This document shows positions 1-7,323 of a stretch of 10,545 bases of DNA, in pieces (position 1 is the stretch's first letter; each line of letters starts with the position of its first letter). This DNA is from an uncultured Saprospiraceae bacterium. GTDB lineage: Bacteria; Bacteroidota; Bacteroidia; Chitinophagales; Saprospiraceae. Position numbers and translations under genes: made by a program. Where the stretch lies: assembly GCA_938033975.1 (NCBI GenBank), contig CALHKJ010000544.1:1-10545 (forward strand). The letters are read 5' to 3'. The notes under the pieces were generated by a model. That model made no database searches. It had not been told where the DNA came from and saw only the letters and a list, made by a program, of their open reading frames with translations.

Positions 1-377
1 TCCAATTGTTCTGGACTGAGTACTATGGGTAGAATGCCATTATTTAATGCATTCGATTTGAAATTATCAGCAAAAAAACTGCTAATCACGACTCTAAAGC
101 CATAATCGTATATTGACCATGCTGCATGTTCTCTACTAGAACCACAACCAAAATTTTTCCCCGCCACCAAGATAGAACCACTATAATTTGGATTATTTAA
201 GACGAACGATTCATTTTTGACCTCACCTGAGGTATATCTCCAATCTCTAAATAGATTAGCACCGAAACCTTTCTTATTGGTTGCCTTCAAAAATCTTGCT
301 GGAATGATTTGATCCGTATCCACATCTTCAATTGGAAGTGGCACAGCTGTGGAATGTATGATTGATAATTTTTCCAT
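1..377 (-). CDS. leuD: LeuD, 3-isopropylmalate dehydratase small subunit (3' end cut by window edge)
   Basis: Small subunit of isopropylmalate isomerase. With LeuC it converts 2-isopropylmalate to 3-isopropylmalate in leucine synthesis in the cytoplasm. The reading frame begins with ATG at 377, directly abutting the leuC stop codon (TAA at 380-378), and stays open to the left edge. About 125 codons are visible, whereas the family usually has about 195-200. Visible family signatures are DTDQIIPARFL at residues 20-30 and the aconitase-swivel motif FGCGSSREHA at 76-85, followed by a stretch typical of LeuD around residues 95-117 (FFADNFKSNALNNGILP at 101-117). The zero-gap stop-start junction implies translational coupling with leuC. 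The missing C-terminus lies outside the window and there is no sign of damage. Identity is very secure from the motifs and gene order. Confidence 0.96.
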   Translation of the reverse strand, partial: MEKLSIIHSTAVPLPIEDVDTDQIIPARFLKATNKKGFGANLFRDWRYTSGEVKNESFVLNNPNYSGSILVAGKNFGCGSSREHAAWSIYDYGFRVVISSFFADNFKSNALNNGILPIVLSPEQL

Positions 378-1769
378 TTAAATAAATTCTCTTACGTCTA
401 CAATTTTACCATGAATAGCTGCAGCTGCAGCTGTCAACGGACTTGCCAATATCGTTCTAGCTCCTGGGCCCTGTCTTCCTTCAAAATTTCTATTGCTGGT
501 GCTTACACAATATTCACCAGATGGAATTTTATCATCGTTCATACCAAGACAAACAGAACAACCTGGTTCTCTCAATTCAAATCCGGCTGCTTCAAATATC
601 TTATCTAGTCCCTCTGCTTTTGCTTGCAATTCAACCTTCTTTGAGCCTGGAACTATTAAAGCCGTTATGCTGTCTGCTTTCTGTTTTCCTTCGACAAATT
701 TCGCCACAGTCCTTAGGTCTTCAATGCGAGCATTGGTACAACTTCCAATAAAAACATGTTGGATGCTTTTATTTTTAAGTGACTCCTCATCTGCCAGGCC
801 CATATAGTTAAGTGCCTTTTGGTTGTTTTCTTTTGGAATTGGCTTATTGATTCCTATGCCCATTCCAGGATTGGTTCCAAATGTAACCATTGGTTCAATA
901 TCACTTGCGTCAAATGTGTACTCTTTATCGAAAAGAGCGTCCTCGTCTGAATAAAGCTTTGACCAAAATTCAATTGCTTCATTCCATTGATCTGCTTTTG
1001 GACTATGTTCTCTTCCTTTCAAAAAGTCAAAGGTCGTCTGGTCAGGAGCTATCAAGCCTCCACGTGCTCCCATTTCGATACTCATATTACAAACAGTCAT
1101 TCTTGCCTCCATCGATAGTTCGCGTATTGCAGAACCAGCATATTCAACAAAATAACCTGTTCCTCCCCCTGTGGTAAGTTTTGAAATTATATATAGAATT
1201 AGATCCTTTGCAGAAACTCCTTTTGACAAGCTTCCATCAATGGTAATTCTCATTTTCTTTGGCTTTTCAAGCAAAAGACACTGTGTTGCCATTACTTGTT
1301 CTACCTGTGATGTTCCTATCCCAAAAGCAATGCAACCAAAAGCGCCATGAGTGGAAGTATGGCTATCTCCACAGACGATTGTCATTCCTGGTTTTGTTAG
1401 TCCTTGTTCAGGACCGATTACATGCACTATGCCTTGCTTCTCATGACCAAGACCAAATAAGGGAATATCATTGTTTTTGCAATTGTCAATTAGCGCATTT
1501 ACTTGCTTTCGCGAATTTTCATTTTCAATCGGTAAGTGTTGATTGATTGTTGGGACATTATGATCTGCTGTTGCAGTAATTTTATCCTTACGGAAAATGG
1601 ATATACCTCTTTCGACTAAGCCATTGAATGCTTGAGGACTTGTAACTTCATGGATGAAGTGTCTATCAATGTAAATGGCTTGTCTGGTTTTTGATAATTC
1701 TTTTACGATATGTGCATCCCAAATTTTATCAAATAGGGTTCTTGTTTTCTTTTCACTCTGCACCTCCAT
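378..1769 (-). CDS. leuC: LeuC, 3-isopropylmalate dehydratase large subunit
   Basis: Large, [4Fe-4S]-carrying subunit of isopropylmalate isomerase (aconitase family). The protein is 463 residues from the ATG at 1769, matching the usual 465-470. The frame can be extended upstream to 1811, but that would overlap leuA by 41 bases, and family members begin just before the TLFDKIWDAHIV-like segment, here residues 11-22. The 1769 ATG lies one base after the leuA stop, so I chose it. Cluster ligands expected from the family are C344 (in GSCTN) and C404 and C407 (in GCSVCLGMN). Other signatures are CGDSHTSTHGAFG at 133-145, SNRNFEGRQG at 425-434 and an alanine-rich segment near 443-452. The gene sits between leuA and leuD on the same strand and is presumably cotranscribed. 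No key residue is missing. Confidence 0.98.
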   Translation of the reverse strand: MEVQSEKKTRTLFDKIWDAHIVKELSKTRQAIYIDRHFIHEVTSPQAFNGLVERGISIFRKDKITATADHNVPTINQHLPIENENSRKQVNALIDNCKNNDIPLFGLGHEKQGIVHVIGPEQGLTKPGMTIVCGDSHTSTHGAFGCIAFGIGTSQVEQVMATQCLLLEKPKKMRITIDGSLSKGVSAKDLILYIISKLTTGGGTGYFVEYAGSAIRELSMEARMTVCNMSIEMGARGGLIAPDQTTFDFLKGREHSPKADQWNEAIEFWSKLYSDEDALFDKEYTFDASDIEPMVTFGTNPGMGIGINKPIPKENNQKALNYMGLADEESLKNKSIQHVFIGSCTNARIEDLRTVAKFVEGKQKADSITALIVPGSKKVELQAKAEGLDKIFEAAGFELREPGCSVCLGMNDDKIPSGEYCVSTSNRNFEGRQGPGARTILASPLTAAAAAIHGKIVDVREFI

Positions 1770-1770
1770 G

Positions 1771-2952
1771 TTATTTTTGTAATTGTACGGCTTGAAATTG
1801 TGAATCTTCAAAAAGCTGATTTAGCATGGTTGACAATTCTGCTTCTTGCACTTCTTTATGCATATCTGCTAAATGAATAAATTTCTCATAAGCTATATCT
1901 AGCTGATCCTTGTAAAGATCAAAGCCAATTTGTTTTGCACGATATGCCAAGGCAGCTCTTCCACTTCTTGCAGTCAAAATAATTGATGAATGATCAACTC
2001 CTACATCTATAGGATTAATGATTTCATAGTTTTCTCTTTTCTTAATTACTCCATCTTGATGAATTCCTGATGAATGGGCAAATGCATTTTCACCAACTAT
2101 GGCTTTATTGGCTTGCACCATCATGCACATTTCTTCGGATATCATTTTACTGATCCTATTCAACATTGGTGTTTTTATATCAGTATAGAAACGCTGATGC
2201 ATTCTTTGCTTTATAGTCATGACCACTTCCTCTAAAGCAGTATTGCCTGCTCTTTCACCAATGCCATTCATTGTACATTCAATTTGACGAGCTCCTTGTT
2301 CTATACCAGCAATACTATTTGCTGTTGCCATTCCTAAATCATTGTGGCAATGAGTAGAGATAATTGCATTATCAATCCCATTTACGTACTCCTTCAAAAA
2401 GCCAATCTTATTTGAATATTCTTGAGGTAGGCAATATCCAGTTGTATCTGGAATATTTACAACTGTAGCTCCAGCTTTAATAACAGCTTCTATTATTTTA
2501 GCAAGATAAATGTTGTTTGTTCTGCCTGCATCCTCTGCATAAAACTCTACATCTTCAACAAAGGATTTTGCATATTTGACAGCAGCGACTGCTCTTTCAA
2601 TGATTTTATCTTCCGTCGAATTGAACTTATATTTTATGTGAAGTTCTGATGTACCAATGCCAGTATGGATTCTTGGTCTTTTAGCATATTGAACAGCATC
2701 TGCAGCCGCTTTAATATCTTTTTCTACTGCTCTTGATAAGGCACAAACAGTAGTGTTTTTAATTTCTTTAGAAATTTGATTTACTGATTCAAAATCATTT
2801 GGACTGGAGATTGGAAAGCCTGCTTCAATCGTATCTACTCCCAGTTCTTCAAGTTCCTTAGCAATCTTAATTTTTTCCTTCGGATTAAGTTTACATCCCG
2901 GGACTTGTTCGCCATCTCTTAGGCTTGTATCAAATATTTGTATCTTCTCCAT
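1771..2952 (-). CDS. leuA: LeuA, 2-isopropylmalate synthase, short form
   Basis: First committed enzyme of leucine synthesis: acetyl-CoA plus 2-oxoisovalerate gives 2-isopropylmalate. From ATG 2952 the product has 393 residues. An upstream in-frame start at 3000 is TTG and would add a non-family leader, so I reject it. The HMGL-like TIM barrel shows DTSLRDGEQ at 8-16 (R12, D13), HCHND at 201-205 (expected metal ligands H201 and H203), NGIGERAGN at 229-237 and HSSGIHQDG at 293-301. A short linker with TARSGRAAL follows near 327-335. The protein then ends after about 60 residues, so the roughly 100-residue C-terminal regulatory domain of long (about 510-residue) LeuA proteins is absent. Homocitrate or citramalate synthase are the alternatives, but cotranscription with leuC and leuD favours LeuA. 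It is probably the promoter-proximal gene of the operon. Confidence 0.93.
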   Translation of the reverse strand: MEKIQIFDTSLRDGEQVPGCKLNPKEKIKIAKELEELGVDTIEAGFPISSPNDFESVNQISKEIKNTTVCALSRAVEKDIKAAADAVQYAKRPRIHTGIGTSELHIKYKFNSTEDKIIERAVAAVKYAKSFVEDVEFYAEDAGRTNNIYLAKIIEAVIKAGATVVNIPDTTGYCLPQEYSNKIGFLKEYVNGIDNAIISTHCHNDLGMATANSIAGIEQGARQIECTMNGIGERAGNTALEEVVMTIKQRMHQRFYTDIKTPMLNRISKMISEEMCMMVQANKAIVGENAFAHSSGIHQDGVIKKRENYEIINPIDVGVDHSSIILTARSGRAALAYRAKQIGFDLYKDQLDIAYEKFIHLADMHKEVQEAELSTMLNQLFEDSQFQAVQLQK

Positions 2953-3216
2953 GAGTCTTCTTTTTTCGTATTTAGCAATATTGATTGCTAATACAAGCAA
3001 ATTAATTCCAAAATGGCTGTGAGGGAAACCAATTTTCCAAGTTATTACGAAATCAAAAAATCATTTAATTAGTTATAACCTGTTGATAGTTAGGTATATA
3101 CGTTATGTTTTATTACAACGGCTAAGCCATTTTATATTCTGCTCCTAGTAGTTTTTAATGTCTAAATCTAGGCTCAGAAGCCATTTAAATTAACTTCGTA
3201 TTATAATTACCTTTTA
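2953..3216. other. Divergent intergenic region between leuA and the 510-residue gene
   Basis: This 264-base AT-rich gap must hold the promoters of leuA (minus) and of the gene starting at 3217 (plus). I see no complete TTG / TAnnTTTG promoter on either strand. The nearest minus-strand match is TTAATTTG at 3005-2998 (one mismatch), about 45 bases before leuA, without a well-spaced upstream element. I found no leucine-rich leader peptide or attenuator. It contains two related short hairpin sequences, listed separately, and a small inverted repeat GGAAA-N5-TTTCC at 3024-3038 that could be an operator but is too short to claim. Confidence 0.5.
3120..3189. repeat. Two related short inverted repeats (GGCT..AGCC followed by CATTT-type tract)
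   Basis: GGCTAAGCCATTTTA at 3120-3134 and GGCTCAGAAGCCATTTAAA at 3171-3189 share a GGCT...AGCC arm pair followed by an ATTT(T/A)A tract, 51 bases apart start to start. They lie between the divergent promoters of leuA and the 3217 gene. They could be paired protein-binding sites or chance in AT-rich DNA; each stem has only four base pairs. No function is assigned. Confidence 0.35.
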
Positions 3217-4749
3217 ATGTTAAAATCTCAATCAGATAAGCTTGTTACCCTAATCAACAGCCTTACCAAAGCTGAGAAGCGAAGTTTTAGACTTTTTGTG
3301 AAGCGGAATGGCAATGAAGGTGATACCAAATTCATGCAATTATTTCAATTAATTAGCAAGGAGAAAGATTTTAATGAAAAGCTGGCGTTAAAGAAAATTC
3401 CAGATCTCAAAAAGACACAAGTCTCTAATTTGAAGGCCAATTTGTTCAAGCAAATTCTTTCTTGCCTTCGTCTGCTGGAAAGAAATAAAATTGCTGAAAT
3501 CAGTGTAAGGGAACAAATTGATTTTGCGCGAATTTTATACGACAAAGGAATGTATAAAAATTGCTTAGAAATTTTGGATAAGGCCAAGAAACAATCTCGT
3601 GATATCAACTTTGAAACCTTAACCCTTTCTATCTTATATTTTGAAAAGCAAATTGAATCTCAGCATGTAACTGGATCTATGTCTTCAACTGCAGACAAAC
3701 TTAGTTCGGAATCAAACGAAATTCTGAAACAAATTGATTTGACCAATCAGTTATCAAATTTATCTCTTTTGCTATATGGTAGATACCTCAGAAAAGGTTT
3801 TGTAAAGAATGATAAAGAGTTTGAAAAACTAAAATCGTTTTTCAATGAAGCGCTACCTGAGTACAAAGAACAAGAATTGGAGTTTTATCAAAAACTGTAT
3901 CTCTATCAGTCTTATGTATGGTTTCATTACATGGCACAAGACTTTATCAATTGTTATAAATACTCCTTGAAGTGGGTAAATCTCTACGAAGATTATCCTG
4001 GAAGAATAGTAACCAGCACCACACCATACATAAAAGGAAATCACAATCTGTTGAATGCCTTGTTTATGACCAAAAGTCGAGAGCGATTCAACGATGCCTA
4101 TAATACCTTTCTTCAATTTGATATTCATAAAAGTAAAATACCTTCCTTTAATGAGGTTTCACTTTTTCAACTTTTTAAGTGGACCCATTTTCTAAATAAC
4201 ATTTTCTTAAATGCTGAATATGAGGTGACAGATGAATTGTTAGAGCTGGAGCAAATCTTAAAAGAAAATACTTATGGATGGGATAAAAATCGTGTCCTTA
4301 TTCTCAACTATAAATTAGGTTGTTGTTACTTTGGTATCGGCGATCTCGATAAAGCAATTGATTACCTCAATATTATTTGCAATCAAAATCTTCCAGATTT
4401 TAGAAGAGATATTCAAAGCTTTGCACGGATACTAAATCTTATCGCCAATTTTGATAAAGGGAATGAGACTTTAGTTGCTTATCAAGTAAAATCTCTCTAT
4501 AGATTTCTTTCCAAAATGAAAGAGCTTGAACAAACACAATTGGAGATTATAAAATTCTTGAGAAGTACACCTAAGATACTACCTAAAGATATTAATCAAG
4601 AGTTCATCAAACTTAAAGATGGTCTTTCAAAAATTGAAACCAAGCCATATGAAAAACGCCCGTTTTTATACCTCGATATTATTTCTTGGTTAGAGGCAAA
4701 AATAAATGGCACGAGTATAAAAGAGGAAATAAGACGCAAATTGAATTAA
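3217..4749 (+). CDS. Uncharacterised 510-residue alpha-helical (TPR-like) protein
   Basis: I do not recognise a characterised family. The protein has no signal peptide or membrane segment, so it is probably cytoplasmic. The N-terminal part is basic and helical, with KAEKRSFRLFVKR at residues 18-30, an acidic/lysine-rich helix region to about 65, and a possible helix-turn-helix-like segment around 64-90 that I cannot confirm. Two stretches have the spacing of tetratricopeptide helices: around 107-127 (LYDKGMYKNCLEILDKAKKQ) and around 368-390 (YFGIGDLDKAIDYL). The rest is rich in Leu, Lys, Phe and Tyr and looks like a helical-repeat solenoid. I recall similar unnamed proteins in Bacteroidota with a comparable N-terminal segment, but no function. 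It is transcribed divergently from leuA and ends 16 bases from the convergent MFS gene, so it appears monocistronic. Codon use resembles its neighbours. Confidence 0.85.
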   Translation: MLKSQSDKLVTLINSLTKAEKRSFRLFVKRNGNEGDTKFMQLFQLISKEKDFNEKLALKKIPDLKKTQVSNLKANLFKQILSCLRLLERNKIAEISVREQIDFARILYDKGMYKNCLEILDKAKKQSRDINFETLTLSILYFEKQIESQHVTGSMSSTADKLSSESNEILKQIDLTNQLSNLSLLLYGRYLRKGFVKNDKEFEKLKSFFNEALPEYKEQELEFYQKLYLYQSYVWFHYMAQDFINCYKYSLKWVNLYEDYPGRIVTSTTPYIKGNHNLLNALFMTKSRERFNDAYNTFLQFDIHKSKIPSFNEVSLFQLFKWTHFLNNIFLNAEYEVTDELLELEQILKENTYGWDKNRVLILNYKLGCCYFGIGDLDKAIDYLNIICNQNLPDFRRDIQSFARILNLIANFDKGNETLVAYQVKSLYRFLSKMKELEQTQLEIIKFLRSTPKILPKDINQEFIKLKDGLSKIETKPYEKRPFLYLDIISWLEAKINGTSIKEEIRRKLN

Positions 4750-4765
4750 TACTTTTGTTTACTTC

Positions 4766-5992
4766 TCACGAACTCACAATATTACTTTTGATGTTTTTCA
4801 TAGCTATAAGCGCACAAGCAAATGCAATTAATAATAGCCCTGCCGCCAATGCAAAAGATGATCCTGGAAAATACAAACCTCCTTCAGGTCGTATGAAAAA
4901 ATAAAAAACTGGTGCGAAAGTTAATTGGCCAAGGATGGCAGTTAAACTCACAAGGCCAGTAATCGCTCCTTGTAAATTGCCTTGTTCTTTTTCCGATACT
5001 TGATTAGAAATCACTCCTTGGACGGTTGGTCCTGCAACGCCACCAAGTGCATATGGAATTAGGAATACATACAACATCCATGGTTCAGTTGCAAAAGCAA
5101 AAAGTAGCATTCCGATTGTCAAAAATAGAAAACCATAGGTAACAACTTTTTTCTGTCCAAATTTCTTGGTGGCACGTCCTATTAGAAATCCTTGGACAAT
5201 GGCAACCAATACTCCTACCACCATCAAGGAGAATCCGATATCTCTTGGGCTCCAATCATATCTTTCTATTCCATAGTATGCCCATACTGTTGGAAGTGCT
5301 TGGCCTGCAAGATTAGAAAGAAAAAAAGCAGCGATCAAAAGTAGAACCCCTTTGTATTTCCTGAGACTGAATAATGAAACTCCTGCAATCATTTTCTTAG
5401 GATCCATTGGTCTTCTATTCTCTGGAGTCAATGACTCTGGAACAAAGAACAAACCAAATAGGAAGTTTAGAAAACTCAATCCAGCAGCAATATAAAACGG
5501 TAGCCTGATATCAAACTCTCCAAATATTCCACCAATGGCAGGCCCGATAATAAAGCCTAAACCAAAAGCTGCCCCAATCATTCCAAAATTTTGTGCCTTC
5601 TCTTCAGGTTTGCTGATATCAGCAATGTAAGCAGTTGCCACTGTAAAACTAGCGCCCATAATTCCAGCTAAGAATCTCCCAACAAACAACCAAGTAATGG
5701 TTGGCGCCCAAGCGTGGATTAAATAATCAATGCTAAGTCCAAATAATGCAATAAGTAAGATCGGTCTTCTTCCATATCTGTCAGAAATTTCACCCAATAT
5801 TGGTGCAAACAAAAATTGCATTCCTGCAAAGGCAGTCATCAACCACATTCCATAGATAACAGCGTCAGCTGTTCCCTTGCCAGTAAGTAACATGATTAGG
5901 TCCGGTACAATCGGAATGATGATACCTATACCAATCACATCTACGAGCACAGTGATAAAAATGAAGAATAATGCTTTTTTGTTTGATTCCAT
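4766..5992 (-). CDS. TCR/Tet-type MFS transporter (drug:H+ antiporter-like)
   Basis: Inner-membrane major facilitator of 408 residues, consistent with 12 helices and the usual length of tetracycline-resistance-like exporters. I start at ATG 5992; a longer frame begins with TTG at 6004 and adds only four residues. TM1 carries a conserved-type acidic residue (D18, in VLVDVIGIG). Motif A, GEISDRYGRRP, is at 67-77 in the loop after TM2. The antiporter motif C region, with GAAFGLGFIIGPAIGG, spans 140-155 in TM5, which supports export coupled to proton entry. A central loop at about 186-215 separates the halves, and GGVAGPTVQG (317-326) lies in the second half. The substrate cannot be read from sequence, and real tetracycline resistance should not be assumed for a chromosomal homologue. 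It lies 87 bases downstream of the radical SAM gene on the same strand. Confidence 0.92.
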   Translation of the reverse strand: MESNKKALFFIFITVLVDVIGIGIIIPIVPDLIMLLTGKGTADAVIYGMWLMTAFAGMQFLFAPILGEISDRYGRRPILLIALFGLSIDYLIHAWAPTITWLFVGRFLAGIMGASFTVATAYIADISKPEEKAQNFGMIGAAFGLGFIIGPAIGGIFGEFDIRLPFYIAAGLSFLNFLFGLFFVPESLTPENRRPMDPKKMIAGVSLFSLRKYKGVLLLIAAFFLSNLAGQALPTVWAYYGIERYDWSPRDIGFSLMVVGVLVAIVQGFLIGRATKKFGQKKVVTYGFLFLTIGMLLFAFATEPWMLYVFLIPYALGGVAGPTVQGVISNQVSEKEQGNLQGAITGLVSLTAILGQLTFAPVFYFFIRPEGGLYFPGSSFALAAGLLLIAFACALIAMKNIKSNIVSS

Positions 5993-6039
5993 ATGTGATG
6001 GCAAAAGTCAAATTAAATAATTAGAAAAGGTGCACTTGA

Positions 6040-6047
6040 CAAATTTA
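6040..6047 (-). promoter_or_regulatory. Candidate -7 element (TAAATTTG) upstream of the MFS gene
   Basis: Read on the minus strand, TAAATTTG matches the Bacteroidetes -7 consensus TAnnTTTG and lies about 47 bases before the MFS start. No TTG is found at the expected distance upstream, and the region is AT-rich, so a chance match is quite possible. If real, the MFS gene could be transcribed separately from the radical SAM gene. Confidence 0.3.
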
Positions 6048-6060
6048 TTTTCTGAATAAT

Positions 6061-6078
6061 TGTTTGGACATTCAAACA
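6061..6078 (-). other. Small hairpin TGTTTG-N6-CAAACA after the radical SAM stop
   Basis: A perfect 6-bp inverted repeat with a 6-base loop begins two bases after the TGA of the radical SAM gene. It is AT-rich and is followed on the minus strand by AATTATT rather than a clean T-run, so it would be a weak terminator at best. It could attenuate read-through into the MFS gene or be incidental. Confidence 0.3.
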
Positions 6079-6079
6079 G

Positions 6080-7210
6080 TCATAACCAGTTTATTGGACT
6101 CCTTTCATTTCTTAAAGAATCTAATTCTTTATTCTTTTCAATAAAGAGCTTGTATAAATCACTTCGATCCTCTTCCATCATATAATCCAATATACTTTGG
6201 AAGGCTTTATTAATTTCTTCAGGTTTGCTGGAGTCCATATGTTGCAAATACTTTTCAAATACTTTCTCCTTCAATTCTTTAGGTAAGATTTGCACATTGT
6301 AATAAGATGGTCTTTCCAAAATATTGAGATAAAGATCATTGGCTTCAATCATCCTTAATTGGATACACTGCTCATACAATTCCGGAATGTGAAACACATT
6401 CAAAATGGAAACTGTTGGTGCAATTTTAAACTTGATGAAAGGGTAGTCCTGAATTACTTTTCTATTCTCAATGATATCCTTCCATTTCATGTCCTTCCGG
6501 ATATATTCACCAAGTGCATCGTTCGCATCAATGCTAGCTAGCAATTCTACCTCATCAAAGTGGCGCCACAATTTTATAAGATCATAATCCTTAAAAGCTA
6601 ACTTAGAAAAGTTGGTATTGTATCTCAGCCTCGCTCCAGTTGATTTGTTTTTAATTAACCACTCGAGAAGGATATAATGCTCCTCAGTAACGAGAGGTTC
6701 ACCTCCTGCAAAGTAAAACTCCTCTGCCCCTAAAAGAGCATCTGCTGAAGATTCAATAAAATGTTCTAAGTCGTGGATATTTTTTATGATCGCCTGTTGT
6801 CCAATATTAGTGTTGAGAACTTTTGCATCATTAAACCATTTGGAGCTTGCTCCATGCCAACAAGTTCTACATCTAAAATTGCATACATTAGAAAAGCGAA
6901 TATCAAAGTAGATGGGCAGAGTAGGGGATTCATCAATTTTCTGATAATCGAATTTTCCGAAAGTTTCTAAGCGAATACTTTTACCTCCACTAGCTTCAAT
7001 TTTGTGACACACAAAACATCTGTTATCTATTTCATTTTTTGAAAACTTCTCTCTCAGTTCATTGACTTGTTTTCCATCCCAAATTTCTTTTAGTGATTGC
7101 TCATTGACATTTCCATAAGGGATATTAGCGACACAGCAAGCCTTGGCCGTTCCATTATTGGAGACATGGTAGTGGATGAATGGCATTAGGCAGTGAGGTT
7201 TGTTTTTCAT
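6080..7210 (-). CDS. Radical SAM enzyme with N-terminal twitch-like Fe-S region
   Basis: Predicted S-adenosylmethionine radical enzyme of 376 residues. I start at ATG 7210; the longer frame starts at TTG 7234. The core motif CX3CX2C is C110, C114 and C117 (CNFRCRTC), which should bind the catalytic [4Fe-4S] cluster. FAGGEP at 167-172 is the SAM-contacting GGEP motif. Ahead of the core is a cysteine-bearing segment with C7, C25/C26 and C65-x2-C68, including YGNVNEQSLKEIWDG near 32-46. This resembles the SPASM/twitch auxiliary-cluster domains that normally sit after the barrel. The order twitch-then-radical SAM fits the family I know as twitch domain-containing radical SAM (N_Twi_rSAM). The C-terminal part (about 305-376) is helical and charged. 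Substrate and product are unknown. The MFS gene follows on the same strand, and no small precursor-peptide gene is visible in either flank. Confidence 0.88.
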   Translation of the reverse strand: MKNKPHCLMPFIHYHVSNNGTAKACCVANIPYGNVNEQSLKEIWDGKQVNELREKFSKNEIDNRCFVCHKIEASGGKSIRLETFGKFDYQKIDESPTLPIYFDIRFSNVCNFRCRTCWHGASSKWFNDAKVLNTNIGQQAIIKNIHDLEHFIESSADALLGAEEFYFAGGEPLVTEEHYILLEWLIKNKSTGARLRYNTNFSKLAFKDYDLIKLWRHFDEVELLASIDANDALGEYIRKDMKWKDIIENRKVIQDYPFIKFKIAPTVSILNVFHIPELYEQCIQLRMIEANDLYLNILERPSYYNVQILPKELKEKVFEKYLQHMDSSKPEEINKAFQSILDYMMEEDRSDLYKLFIEKNKELDSLRNERSPINWL

Positions 7211-7216
7211 GCACTG

Positions 7217-7224
7217 CAAAAGTA
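7217..7224 (-). promoter_or_regulatory. Candidate -7 element (TACTTTTG) just before the radical SAM start
   Basis: On the minus strand TACTTTTG matches TAnnTTTG exactly. It ends six bases before the chosen ATG, with a TTC (one mismatch to TTG) 18 bases upstream. If used, transcription would start almost at the ATG, giving a leaderless or nearly leaderless mRNA. Evidence is motif-only. Confidence 0.3.
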
Positions 7225-7288
7225 GGATATTCAAATAGCATTGAACTTATTTATAAAAGAAGTGAAGAGTGATTTTTTATAAACAAAA

Positions 7289-7312
7289 AAGACCACGATC
7301 TCTCGTGGTCTT
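7289..7312 (-). terminator. Intrinsic terminator of the tRNA-Ser/tRNA-Pro unit
   Basis: A perfect 10-bp stem, AAGACCACGA / TCGTGGTCTT, with a 4-base loop. On the minus strand it is followed at once by a T-run (the stem's final TT plus TTTT, then GTTT). It begins 11 bases after the 3' end of tRNA-Pro and ends about 80 bases before the radical SAM ATG, so it separates the tRNA transcript from that gene. Confidence 0.88.
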
Positions 7313-7323
7313 CTGAATGATAG

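Noticed and set aside
843..1546. Plus-strand frames of 60-100 codons opposite leuC, and similar ones opposite proS and the radical SAM gene.
   Set aside because: They are antisense shadows of strongly supported genes with no promoter or family features of their own.
2953..3000. A TTG-started N-terminal extension of LeuA that could be read as a leucine-containing leader.
   Set aside because: It is continuous with leuA, has only two leucines near its start and no attenuator hairpins, and family members begin at the downstream ATG.
2998..3005. TTAATTTG on the minus strand as a leuA -7 element.
   Set aside because: It has one mismatch to the consensus, and the nearest TTG is 24 bases upstream, too far to claim a promoter.
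6005..6079. The gap between the radical SAM and MFS genes was checked for a small precursor-peptide gene, as expected for a RiPP system.
   Set aside because: The only ATG frame on the relevant strand is three codons long. No candidate peptide was found here or in 7211-7288.
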